DNA of 64,000 nucleotides from Vulcanimicrobiota bacterium (GTDB lineage Bacteria > Vulcanimicrobiota > Vulcanimicrobiia > Vulcanimicrobiales > Vulcanimicrobiaceae). A program made the position numbers and the translations under genes. The stretch is taken from the NCBI GenBank assembly GCA_013036095.1, contig JAAXCW010000010.1, positions 1 through 64,000 of the forward strand, written 5' to 3'. This document shows, piece by piece, positions 37,097 to 45,883 of this stretch. Below the pieces are notes generated by a model that was not told where the DNA came from, made no database searches, and was given only the letters and a program-made list of their open reading frames with translations. Numbering within the stretch: the first letter of the stretch is position 1; each line of letters begins with the position of its first letter.

Positions 37097-37891
37097 ATGT
37101 CAATGTGGGAACCGTTTAACGTGGAAGCGCGGAATAGCATCATGCTGGCGCAAGAGTCCGCCGTGGAAGCCGGTAATCATTACATTGGAACAGAGCATAT
37201 GCTCATCGGAGTTGTATCCGTCGCGAAGAGCGCCGCGGCCAAGCTCCTGACCGAACTTGGTGTCGCACCGGACGAGGTTGCGAAGGCTGCGAGAGAGATA
37301 ATTGGAAGCGCACCCGCGGCGACGGTGGAAGAATTGATCTTCACGCCCAACGGAAAGCGCGCGATTGAACTCGCGTTCGCCGAAGCGCGCGCGCTTGATA
37401 AGAATTATATCGGCAGCGAACATTTGCTGCTGGGGATCCTCGGAACGAAAGGCGTCGGGAGCCGCGTGTTGGGAAGATTCCAAATCGATGTGGCGGCTTT
37501 GCGAAGAAAGGCAAGCGATGTCATCGCGCGTCGGCCGAGTCGGTTCGCGTACGATCACGTTCAACTTGCGATGCCCGCCGGTAAGGAAGACGAGGCCCGC
37601 TCGTTTTATGGCGGCCTCCTTGGAATGGAGGAGGTTAGCAAGCCGTCGCATCTCCAAGCCAGGGGTGGCGTTTGGTTTGCAAGCGGTTCGACGAAGTTGC
37701 ATCTTGGTGTAGATCCGCACTTTCGACCCGCCGCAAAAGCACATCCCGCGCTTCGATGCACCGATTACGCGGAATTAACTGCGCGGTTGCGCGCAGCCGG
37801 GATCACCATTCAAACGGAACCCTATGAGGACCGCTTAGAGCACGCCTATATCAACGATCCGTTCGGAAACCGCATAGAATTGATCGGCTGA
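37097..37891 (+). CDS. Clp_N repeat domain fused to VOC (glyoxalase-fold) domain
   Basis: The first 145 residues hold two Clp_N repeats as in ClpC/ClpA (FNVEARNSIMLAQESAVEAG and YIGTEHMLIGVV; then TPNGKRAIELAFAEARALDK and YIGSEHLLLGIL). In Clp ATPases this domain binds substrates or adaptors. Residues about 152-264 form a vicinal-oxygen-chelate domain (YDHVQLAMPAG; LHLGVD; YINDPFGNRIELIG), known in glyoxalases and drug-binding proteins. No AAA+ domain is present. It is possibly a substrate adaptor or a drug-binding protein. It ends six bases from the convergent dnaE2 gene. Confidence 0.88.
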   Translation: MSMWEPFNVEARNSIMLAQESAVEAGNHYIGTEHMLIGVVSVAKSAAAKLLTELGVAPDEVAKAAREIIGSAPAATVEELIFTPNGKRAIELAFAEARALDKNYIGSEHLLLGILGTKGVGSRVLGRFQIDVAALRRKASDVIARRPSRFAYDHVQLAMPAGKEDEARSFYGGLLGMEEVSKPSHLQARGGVWFASGSTKLHLGVDPHFRPAAKAHPALRCTDYAELTARLRAAGITIQTEPYEDRLEHAYINDPFGNRIELIG

Positions 37892-37897
37892 TCATGC

Positions 37898-40800
37898 TTA
37901 CTGAAAGTTACGCGAGCGGACTCCGCCGACGACATCGCTTGCATCGAAGCTCCAGACCTTGCGCGCGAGCACGTCGATGCAGCCGCCTTCCTTCTGGAGT
38001 TTGCCTTCGACGATAACGGTCATCGACTGACGGATTGTCCGGCGGTAGCGCTCGTAGACGTCGGGCCGGACGATGACGTTCACCAAACCCGTCTCGTCCT
38101 CGAGCGTTAAAAAGACGAACCCTTTCGCAGTGCCGGGTCGCTGCCGGGTGATCACCAGTCCGCCGACCTTACAGACGAGATTGCCGGGCAACTCCGCCAA
38201 CCGGGCGGCAGGGATGACGCGTTCTTTTTCGAGTTCGGCGCGCATGTGCGCGATCGGCTGAACGTTCGCCGAGATGCCGGTCGACCAGAGATCGAATGCT
38301 GTTTCTTGCCGCGCCGAGATCGCGGCGAAATGCGCCGCCGGCTCGTCGACGTCCATCAGCCGGCCGAGTTCGCCGCGCGTTTCCCGTTCGTCCAAGCCGC
38401 GTAAAGCCCACATGGCTTCGCGTCGCGAAGCAAACCATGGATCGAAAGCGCTCGCGACCGCCAGGTTCTCGATCGCTTCTTTTTCGAGCTGCGTGCGCTG
38501 CGCGAAGTCCCGCAAGTCCGCAAACGGTCCTTGCCCCAGCGCAGACTGCAACCGCTCGCGCTGCGCTTCGCCCAGGCCACGAATCACGTGAAAGCCCAGT
38601 CTGAGCGCACCTTGCGGATCCACAAAACTCCAAAACTCACTCGCATTGACGGCAACGGGTTTCACGGTAACGCCGTGCCGGCGCGCGTCGTTGACGAGAA
38701 CTTCGGTAGAGTAAAAACCCATCGGCTGCACGTTGAGAATCGCGGCGGCAAAAACGGCCGGATGATGACACTTGAGGTAGGCCGACTCGTAAGCGAGCAG
38801 CGCGAAACTGGCGGCGTGCGATTCGGGAAAACCGTAATCGGCGAACCCTTCGAGCATGTGGAAGAGCTGCTCGGCTGCGGCGCGATCGATGCCGTTCTCG
38901 ACCATGCCTTCGACGAGTTTCGGATAGAGTTCGCGCATGCGCTCGTGCGAGCGCTTATGCCCCATCGCGCGACGCAAGCGATCCGCTTCGGCGGGTGAAA
39001 AGCCCGCGGCTTCGACCGCCATGCGCATCCCCTGTTCTTGAAAGAGCGGCACGCCCAGCGTGCGCTCGAGCACCGGTTTGAGTTTAGGGTGCGGGTAACT
39101 GACGATCTCCTGACCCGACCGCCGCCGCAAAAACGGATGGATCATTTGTCCTTGAATCGGTCCGGGCCGGATGATTGCGACCTGCATCACGATGTCGTAA
39201 AAACAGACCGGCTTCATGCGCGGCAGCATCGACTGCTGCGCGCGCGACTCGATTTGGAAGACGCCGATCGTATCGGCTTTTTGGATCATCGCGTACGTCG
39301 CCGGATCGTCTTGCGGGATCGTATGCAGCTTGAGGCGCTCGCCGCTCACCCGTTCGTGCAGCGCAAACGCTTCGCGCAAGAGCGAAAGCATGCCCAGCCC
39401 GAGCAAGTCGATCTTGATCAGTCCCAAGTCTTGCAGATCGTCTTTGTCCCACTGCACGATGGTGCGGTCGCGCATCGTGGCCCACTCCACCGGAGCGACC
39501 CGTACGAGCGGATCGCGTGTCATCACCATGCCGCCGGAGTGAATCCCCATGTGGCGCGGAAAGCCGTCGACGCGCCGGCACAGGGCAAAAAGCCGTTCGC
39601 CTAGCTCTCCTTCGAGCGGCGCTTTCAAGTGAGGGTCGGGATTGTCAGCATAATCGCGATCCGTCAAGCCGTGATAATCGTGCGCGTGTCCCAGCGCAGG
39701 CTTGGTGACAACACCGCGAGGGGGCGGGGCATCGACGGGTTCGGCATCGCGCACTCCCGTTGCGCCGGCCAGCGATTCCCGCGCATCGTATTCCCGCGCG
39801 ACGGCGTCCACTTGCGCGAGCGTCAGCCCGATCGCTTTTCCGACGTCGCGAATGGCCGAGCGCGTATGATATGTCACCACTTCCGCCGCCATCGCTGCGT
39901 GCGTGCGTCCGTAGCGCCCGTAGACGTATTGAATGACTTTCTCACGATCCTGGTGGGCGAAATCCACGTCGATGTCGGGAATCTCTTGGCGCCCTTCCGA
40001 CATGAACCGCTCGAAGAGCAAGTTCATGCCGATCGGATCGACCGCGGTGATGCCGAGCGCGTAGCAAACTGCCGAATTGGCCGCCGAACCGCGTCCCTGA
40101 CAGAGCACGCCCATTTCAGCGGCGGCGCGCACGATGTCCCAGACGATCAAAAAGTAGCCGGCCAGATCGGCCTTGGCGATCATCCCCAGTTCGTACTCGA
40201 GCTGGCGTTCGACGGCGGAGTCGAACGGCGTTTTGTAGCGCTCGGCTGCGCCGCGATACACGAGTTCGCGCAAATAGCTTTGCCGCGTATATCCTTGCGT
40301 GACCGGGAAGAGCGGGAACTGCCCCGTTAACCGTTCGAGACGAAATGCGCAGCGTTCCGCAATTGCGAGTGTGTTGTCGAGCGCCTGCGGGTAGCTTTCG
40401 AATATCTGCGCCATCATGCGCGGCGCTTTCACGTAATATTCGGCGTTCGGACGAAGTGTCGCGTCTTCGCGCGCCTGCGCGAGCGTCGTTTTTGCTTTCA
40501 CGCAAAAAAGAACGTCCGCCAAGCGCGCGCTATCTTTATTTGCGTAAAAGACGCCGTTGGTCGCCACACACGGAATGTCAAACCGGCGGGACAACTCGAG
40601 CGTCTCCCGGCAAGCGCGTGCGTCGGCGGCATGCAGGTGATGCTGCAGTTCCAAGTAGAGCGCCGGGCCGAAGCGTTCGCGTAAACCGGCAGCTTTTCGC
40701 GCGGCGGCCCCGCCGCCCGCAAGGATCACCAAGCCGCCGGTACGGTTATCGAAATCCTCCAGATGCAGCCGGGGATCGCCTTTGCTCCCACGCAGTTGAC

Positions 40801-41086
40801 CGAGCGAGATCAGTTCGCAAAGATTGGCGTACCCGAAGGCGCTTTCCACAAGCGCGACGATCCGATCACCGTCGCCGAAAGTTAGTTCGCTTCCGATAAT
40901 CCCCGGAAGTTTACGCTCGGCCGCGGCTTTGCTGAATCGTACCGCACCGTAGAGCCCGTCGCGGTCGGTAAGGGCCAGCGCCGTCAGGCCCAGGGCGGCG
41001 GCGGCCTCGACTAATTCTTCAGGGTGCGACGAGCCTTCGAGAAACGTGAAGTTGCTGTGCGCGTGCAGCTCGGCGTAGCCACGCAT
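37898..41086 (-). CDS. dnaE2: Error-prone DNA polymerase III alpha subunit
   Basis: The 1062-residue product is the mutasome polymerase (C-family). It starts with a PHP domain (YAELHAHSNFTFLEGSSHPE), has the catalytic aspartates in IPDIDVDFAHQDREKV, fingers and thumb with GVFQIESRAQQSMLPRMKP and GFADYGFPESHAASFALLAY, and an OB domain (GFVFLTLEDETGLVNVIVRP). It lacks the long C-terminal tail of replicative DnaE1. It is the last gene of an SOS operon after imuA, imuB and a GIY-YIG protein, with a 3-base gap. Confidence 0.96.
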   Translation of the reverse strand: MRGYAELHAHSNFTFLEGSSHPEELVEAAAALGLTALALTDRDGLYGAVRFSKAAAERKLPGIIGSELTFGDGDRIVALVESAFGYANLCELISLGQLRGSKGDPRLHLEDFDNRTGGLVILAGGGAAARKAAGLRERFGPALYLELQHHLHAADARACRETLELSRRFDIPCVATNGVFYANKDSARLADVLFCVKAKTTLAQAREDATLRPNAEYYVKAPRMMAQIFESYPQALDNTLAIAERCAFRLERLTGQFPLFPVTQGYTRQSYLRELVYRGAAERYKTPFDSAVERQLEYELGMIAKADLAGYFLIVWDIVRAAAEMGVLCQGRGSAANSAVCYALGITAVDPIGMNLLFERFMSEGRQEIPDIDVDFAHQDREKVIQYVYGRYGRTHAAMAAEVVTYHTRSAIRDVGKAIGLTLAQVDAVAREYDARESLAGATGVRDAEPVDAPPPRGVVTKPALGHAHDYHGLTDRDYADNPDPHLKAPLEGELGERLFALCRRVDGFPRHMGIHSGGMVMTRDPLVRVAPVEWATMRDRTIVQWDKDDLQDLGLIKIDLLGLGMLSLLREAFALHERVSGERLKLHTIPQDDPATYAMIQKADTIGVFQIESRAQQSMLPRMKPVCFYDIVMQVAIIRPGPIQGQMIHPFLRRRSGQEIVSYPHPKLKPVLERTLGVPLFQEQGMRMAVEAAGFSPAEADRLRRAMGHKRSHERMRELYPKLVEGMVENGIDRAAAEQLFHMLEGFADYGFPESHAASFALLAYESAYLKCHHPAVFAAAILNVQPMGFYSTEVLVNDARRHGVTVKPVAVNASEFWSFVDPQGALRLGFHVIRGLGEAQRERLQSALGQGPFADLRDFAQRTQLEKEAIENLAVASAFDPWFASRREAMWALRGLDERETRGELGRLMDVDEPAAHFAAISARQETAFDLWSTGISANVQPIAHMRAELEKERVIPAARLAELPGNLVCKVGGLVITRQRPGTAKGFVFLTLEDETGLVNVIVRPDVYERYRRTIRQSMTVIVEGKLQKEGGCIDVLARKVWSFDASDVVGGVRSRNFQ

Positions 41087-41089
41087 CGG

Positions 41090-41584
41090 CTAGCGCGCGA
41101 GCCACGCACTCAACATCGTGAGGTCCAGCCGCGCATTGAACTGCGGGCACGCTTGCGAACAGACGTGGATCTCGCGCAGCTGCGAGCGCATCTGCTCACG
41201 CGAACTGCGGAAGTACTCGTCGATGATCGGATGAGCTAAAAACAATTCGTTCTTGACCCGCAAGCTCTTGAAGCGCCGGTGCGCGAAACGCTCGGCGGGC
41301 GGGTCGCCGACGAAGCAGGCGCGCAGGCGCAGCCTTCCTTTATAAGCGGGCTGTAATTCCCGGATCCGCCGTATCGGATGCTCGGAATAGCCAATTTTCG
41401 TCAGAAAATTGGCCTGAACGAGACGCAGGGGCGTGGCGTCGCCCTGTATTTCGAGCAGGTAGATGAACCCGTAATTGAACCCGGCTAATTCTTCGAGCGG
41501 TGACAACATATGTGCCGTGCGCGTCATCTCACCGCTGCGCAGCCAATCCCAGGCCACGCGCTGGAAGCGCAGGCACTCAGTCAT
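41090..41584 (-). CDS. GIY-YIG (T5orf172/MUG113-like) domain protein inside the mutasome operon
   Basis: A 164-residue protein. The GIY-YIG elements are in order: YGFIYLLEI (GIY strand), TKIGYSEHPIRRIREL (YIG strand and conserved Arg), AERFAHRRF (Glu and His) and KNELFL. This is the T5orf172/MUG113 branch, a metal-dependent nuclease fold. I start at ATG 41584, which overlaps the imuB stop by 8 bases; it ends 3 bases before dnaE2. The tight position between imuB and dnaE2 suggests SOS control and a role in damage processing. I know of no standard mutasome member like this. Confidence 0.8.
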   Translation of the reverse strand: MTECLRFQRVAWDWLRSGEMTRTAHMLSPLEELAGFNYGFIYLLEIQGDATPLRLVQANFLTKIGYSEHPIRRIRELQPAYKGRLRLRACFVGDPPAERFAHRRFKSLRVKNELFLAHPIIDEYFRSSREQMRSQLREIHVCSQACPQFNARLDLTMLSAWLAR

Positions 41585-43052
41585 ACGCGCCGCGCAGATA
41601 CCACTTCTCGCCTTGCCTGTAGACGCGCCAGAGCATACCGCCGTCGAGCAGCACGTCGTACTCGTCGCGCGCAACGTGTGCGCTCTCAAACCAGCCGTCG
41701 TCCACGCGCCAGGGCCCGGCGCACTTCACGACCGGCCGCGCATCCACACTGACCGGCGCATTGCCGCGCAACCTCACTGCGACTTCGCGAACCGGCAGCA
41801 TGCGGAGCTGCGACGCATAAGTGCGCTCCTCGCCCTTCGACACGCGTCCTTCGACGACGTGCGCCAATGGCGCACTACTCAGGGTGACACTGGCATGGCT
41901 CAAGTCCGGATGAGACATTGCAAAGCGCGATTCCAAAAGGTGGGCGGGACGCACGTGCGCCTGATGCGCCTGGACATCTCCAACCGCCTGCAAACGCTCG
42001 AATGCAATCGCGAGCATCTGCGGATCGGGCTGCGTTCCTGAAAAGAGCGTGGTGAAGGTACCGCACTCTTCTAAACGCAGCGCTTGCAGCTTCAGCCCCG
42101 TTACCGGCGCGTCGAAGATCAGGCCTTCCAGCTTCGCCCGCAAAATATCGAGCACGACGCGCGGATCGGCAGTGGGCTGCGCGAAGCCGGCGTCCAATTC
42201 GCGCAGATCTCCGTTCTCGCATTCGAAGGTCGTGCGCAAGAGCACGGCCGCTTTCCCCGCGCGGCTCAAATCGCTGCAGATGCGCTCGGCCAAAACGCGC
42301 AGCGCAAAATAGACTTGCTCTTCTTGCGCTGCGCTGCCTTCGCCGAACGCGGCCGCTTCGATCTGCAGCGCGTAAGGACGCGGACGAAAAGGCACGGCAT
42401 CGATCCCCCGCGCGCATTCGTGCCAGCGCGCGGCTCGCGCGCCGAAACGGCGAACGAACGGACCATGCGGCAAGCGCGCCAGTTCGCCCAGCGTCGAAAT
42501 GCCGAGCAAGTGCAGCCGCTCGAGGATGGCCGGCTCAACGTCGAGCACTTCGAGCCGCAGGGGGGCCAGCAACTGAGCTGCTTCGCCGGACGCGCAGATG
42601 CAGCCGTCGCGCACGTAGGTTGCCGCGCGCGCCGCGAACTTGTTGGGACCGACCGCAGCGCGCACCGGTAAATCAAAACGTTCCAAGATGGCGTGTGCGC
42701 GCGCGATCCAGTCGCTCGCCATGCCGTCGCAGCCGCGCATCTCCACGTATGCGGTACCTTCGGCCGTGTCGTCCACCAGCGGCGAAAGCGCATCGAGTTC
42801 GTCGAGCATGTCTTCCCACACGGTATGCGCGTAGGAAGTATCGTGAACGAGCACGCGCGCTCCGCCTGCCGCCGCGCACGCCTGCAAGACCGTCTGTCCG
42901 GGACGCGCGCCAAGAGCGCGAGCGCGATCGTCGACCTCGAGGACGCGCCCGCGATCGGCTTTATCGGCCAGAATAAAGAGATCGTCCGGAGTATCGATGC
43001 CCCGCCGGGCTACCGCTAGCCGGAATGCGGCAACGTGTAGGCAGAGCAGCAT
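41577..43052 (-). CDS. imuB: ImuB, Y-family polymerase-like mutasome subunit
   Basis: A 491-residue Y-family polymerase homolog that links DnaE2 to the sliding clamp. The DinB-type active-site acids are missing: the N-terminus is LLCLHVAAFRLAVARRG instead of a D-x-D-x-F block, and GTAYVEMRG stands in place of the SxDE block. The helix-hairpin-helix DVEPAILERLHLLGISTLGELARL (in part) is intact. The ATG at 43052 shares its A with the TGA of imuA (TGATG); the frame open to 43118 lies in imuA. Confidence 0.92.
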   Translation of the reverse strand: MLLCLHVAAFRLAVARRGIDTPDDLFILADKADRGRVLEVDDRARALGARPGQTVLQACAAAGGARVLVHDTSYAHTVWEDMLDELDALSPLVDDTAEGTAYVEMRGCDGMASDWIARAHAILERFDLPVRAAVGPNKFAARAATYVRDGCICASGEAAQLLAPLRLEVLDVEPAILERLHLLGISTLGELARLPHGPFVRRFGARAARWHECARGIDAVPFRPRPYALQIEAAAFGEGSAAQEEQVYFALRVLAERICSDLSRAGKAAVLLRTTFECENGDLRELDAGFAQPTADPRVVLDILRAKLEGLIFDAPVTGLKLQALRLEECGTFTTLFSGTQPDPQMLAIAFERLQAVGDVQAHQAHVRPAHLLESRFAMSHPDLSHASVTLSSAPLAHVVEGRVSKGEERTYASQLRMLPVREVAVRLRGNAPVSVDARPVVKCAGPWRVDDGWFESAHVARDEYDVLLDGGMLWRVYRQGEKWYLRGAYD

Positions 43053-43714
43053 CAGGCGATTCGCAAGCGCGCGACCGCGCCGGGAGCGCTGCGGCGGTGC
43101 TTGAAGACGTGTGTGCAAACTTCGTAGCCTGCCAGCTCGCGCAGCACTCCGCTTTCTTCAGTCCAAAAGATGCGATCGATGGCGCACCGCACGCGCGTCG
43201 ACGCAAAATACCCCAGCTCCGTGCTTGCCTGTCCCAACGTCAGCAGCAGCGCGTCGGATTTTTTCGCGAGCGCGCCTAAGCGGGACCAGACTGTGCCGCG
43301 CACGGGCACGGCCGGAAGCGTCACCAGCGAGAAAGCTCGCGAGCGCAGCAAAATATCCGCGCATCGTGCGCACGCCAGCGGCGACGTTGCGCTCACTAGC
43401 AGCAGCCTATCGAGAACGACGCCCGCGCGTGCTAAATCCGGGGGATAGAGCGTGCCGTCATCAATCGCCGCCGCCAAACCGGAACGCGTTGCACTCGCCA
43501 GCGCCGCGGCCAAAATCGCTGTCCGCCCCGAACCGGTCCCACCCTCGAGGGTCGCGATGCTTCCGCGGATGAACCCGCCGGCCAGCGCCCGGTCCAGCTC
43601 CGGAAAGCCGCTCGAAACCGGCTTACCGCCGGATTCCACGATTCGTCCCGCGGCGCGCCCCTCCAAGCCGGCTTTTAGGCTTGCGAACGTGTCGGCAACC
43701 GTGGCGGAAACCAT
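43052..43714 (-). CDS. imuA: ImuA, RecA/SulA-like mutasome subunit
   Basis: A 220-residue RecA-fold protein of the ImuA/SulA-like group. GFPELDRALAGGFIRGSIAT leads into a Walker A-like GGTGSGRT at residues 58-65, where the usual Lys is Arg, so ATPase activity may be reduced. It is the first gene of the imuA-imuB-GIY-YIG-dnaE2 operon. The promoter and LexA box lie so close to the ATG that the mRNA probably has almost no 5' leader. Confidence 0.88.
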   Translation of the reverse strand: MVSATVADTFASLKAGLEGRAAGRIVESGGKPVSSGFPELDRALAGGFIRGSIATLEGGTGSGRTAILAAALASATRSGLAAAIDDGTLYPPDLARAGVVLDRLLLVSATSPLACARCADILLRSRAFSLVTLPAVPVRGTVWSRLGALAKKSDALLLTLGQASTELGYFASTRVRCAIDRIFWTEESGVLRELAGYEVCTHVFKHRRSAPGAVARLRIA

Positions 43715-43722
43715 GGGCTCTG

Positions 43723-43751
43723 ATCCTAATCGAACATATGTTCGATGTCAA
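43723..43751 (-). promoter_or_regulatory. Mutasome promoter
   Basis: On the minus strand TTGACA (43751-43746) and TAGGAT (43728-43723) are 17 bases apart. The start of transcription should fall about 0-5 bases before the imuA ATG (43714), so the transcript is likely leaderless. The spacer is filled by the LexA-type palindrome. Confidence 0.75.
43730..43745. promoter_or_regulatory. LexA (SOS) box
   Basis: TCGAACATATGTTCGA is a perfect 16-base palindrome that fits the Gram-positive-type LexA consensus CGAAC-N4-GTTCG. It lies exactly between the -35 and -10 of the mutasome promoter, so bound LexA would block RNA polymerase. Confidence 0.9.
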
Positions 43752-43834
43752 CAGGCCGTTTGGCCCCTCCCCACGGGGACGCTCCAGGCTGCCGGGCACC
43801 GGAACAACATTACGTTACGCTGTAAGTAAGCGGG

Positions 43835-45883
43835 ATGGCCGCAGCCATCTTGCGCGTGGGAATCGACGTCGGAGGCACCTTTACAGATGTAGCCGCTGTC
43901 GACGTTGTCACGGGCGAACGGATTTCGCTGAAAGTGAGCTCGACGCCGCAAGCGCCCGAACTGGGCGTCATCTCAGCCCTCCGCTCCATCATTGCAATGT
44001 TTCCGGCGCCTCCGCAGTTCGAGCATATCGCGCACTCGACGACGATCGCCACCAACGCGCTCCTCGGGCAGATCCATCTCGAACTGCCGCGCGTCGTTTT
44101 TCTCACGACCGCGGGATTCCGCGACGTCATCGAGATCGGGCGGCAAAACCGCAGCGAAGTCTACAATCTCTTCGTAACGCGTCCGAAACCGCTGGTCGCG
44201 CGCGGCGACCGGATCGCGGTACGCGAACGCATCGATCATTGCGGCGAAGTGCTCGTTGCGCTCGACCAGGATGAGATCGATCGCGTAGTCGAGGCCACGC
44301 GCGAGCGTAACCCTGCGTCGATAGCTGTAGGCTTCTTACATTCGTACGTCAACGGATCTCACGAACTCGAGCTAGGAGCAGCATTGGCGCGCGCGTTCCC
44401 GGAAATTCCCGTAACGCTGTCGTGCGAGATCGATCCCGAGTATCGCGAGTACGAACGTTTTTCGACCGCCGTCGTCAATGCCGCGCTGGCGCCGATCGTG
44501 GGCGGCTACATCGAACGGCTGACTGCCGCTTTAAGCGATCTGAATATTGCCGCGCCGCTCTACGTGATGCAAAGCAACGGCGGACTCGCCGACGCGCAAC
44601 GCATCGCCGCTACACCCGCGGCCATCATCGAAAGCGGCCCCGCAAGCGGAGCGATCGCGGCTGCGGAGCTTGCGCGCGCCGCCGGAATCGAACGCGCAAT
44701 TTCATTCGACATGGGCGGCACGAGCGCCAAAGCCGGGACGATTTCGGGCGGCGCCGTGCAGATTGCAGCCGAGTTCGAAGCTGCCGGTGCGACCCACAGC
44801 GGGCGCGGCGTCAAGGGCAGTGGCTATCCGGTTCGCTTTCCCTTTGTCGATTTGGCCGAGATCAGCGCGGGGGGCGGAACGATCGCGTACGTCGACGAGG
44901 CCGGCGCGCTGGGCGTCGGACCGCTTTCCGCCGGCGCGGATCCCGGGCCGGCATGCTACGGAATAAGCGAACGGGCCACGGTTACCGACGCCAACGTCGT
45001 GCTCGGACGCTTGAATCAAAAGGCGCTGGCGGGCGGAACGTTTCCCATCGACGCGCAGCGCTCGCACGCCGCAATCGGAAAGCTGGCGCGCGGCATCGGC
45101 CTCTCGACTCCGGAGACGGCCGCCGGAGTCGTGCGCATCGTCGATTCGCAGATGGCGCGCGTGCTTCACATCGTCACGACCGAGCGCGGGCTCGATCCGC
45201 GCGATTTTGCGTTGGTGGCGTTTGGCGGAAACGGACCGCTTCACGCGTGCGCGCTCGCGGCCGAACTCGGCATCGCGCGGATCGTCATTCCGAAAAGCCC
45301 GGGCGTTTTTTCAGCGCATGGTTTATTGGCAGCCCCGCTGCAAACGTCGCTCGTGCGATCCGTACTCCGCGTCGCCGATCTCACGAAGGCGCAGCTCGCC
45401 AGCATTTTCGAGGAGCTGGAAACGCAAGCGCGGTCGGCGCTCCGGGCGCAGGGCGCGGCAAACGGAAGGCTTTCAATGCGACGCACTTTTGACGCGCGTT
45501 ATCAAGGCCAAAGCTTCGAGCTCGAGGTCGAGGGCAGCGAGCATGCCGCGCGATCGTTTCACAACGAACATCGCCGGCGCTACGGCTATTGCGTCGAAGA
45601 CGAACCCGTCGAGATCGTGAGCGCACGCTTGACCGCGACCGCGGCATTGGCCACGCTTCCGCGCGTGCCGCAAGGAACTCCGCACGGCGCTGCCGCGGCG
45701 TCGCGCGATGTGTGGCTCGACGGGCGATACGCACCGGCGTCCGTGCACGATCGCGCGACCTTATCCGAGGGATCGTCCACTACCGGCCCGGCACTGATAG
45801 AGGAAGCCAACAGTTGTACGTACGTTGCTCCCGGCTGGAAAGCTCGCGTCGAGGATTCGGCGCTCCTTCTCAAGAGATCGTGA
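43835..45883 (+). CDS. hyuA: Hydantoinase/oxoprolinase family, subunit A
   Basis: A 682-residue ATP-dependent amidohydrolase subunit of the N-methylhydantoinase/5-oxoprolinase/acetone carboxylase group. It starts with the ASKHA-type phosphate loop RVGIDVGGTFTDVAAVD, and has AISFDMGGTSAKAG, RGLDPRDFALVAFGGNGPLH and GIARIVIPKSPGVFSAHGLL (each in part). With subunit B it opens a hydantoin, oxoproline or similar ring. The stop overlaps the GTG of hyuB (GTGA). Confidence 0.93.
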   Translation: MAAAILRVGIDVGGTFTDVAAVDVVTGERISLKVSSTPQAPELGVISALRSIIAMFPAPPQFEHIAHSTTIATNALLGQIHLELPRVVFLTTAGFRDVIEIGRQNRSEVYNLFVTRPKPLVARGDRIAVRERIDHCGEVLVALDQDEIDRVVEATRERNPASIAVGFLHSYVNGSHELELGAALARAFPEIPVTLSCEIDPEYREYERFSTAVVNAALAPIVGGYIERLTAALSDLNIAAPLYVMQSNGGLADAQRIAATPAAIIESGPASGAIAAAELARAAGIERAISFDMGGTSAKAGTISGGAVQIAAEFEAAGATHSGRGVKGSGYPVRFPFVDLAEISAGGGTIAYVDEAGALGVGPLSAGADPGPACYGISERATVTDANVVLGRLNQKALAGGTFPIDAQRSHAAIGKLARGIGLSTPETAAGVVRIVDSQMARVLHIVTTERGLDPRDFALVAFGGNGPLHACALAAELGIARIVIPKSPGVFSAHGLLAAPLQTSLVRSVLRVADLTKAQLASIFEELETQARSALRAQGAANGRLSMRRTFDARYQGQSFELEVEGSEHAARSFHNEHRRRYGYCVEDEPVEIVSARLTATAALATLPRVPQGTPHGAAAASRDVWLDGRYAPASVHDRATLSEGSSTTGPALIEEANSCTYVAPGWKARVEDSALLLKRS

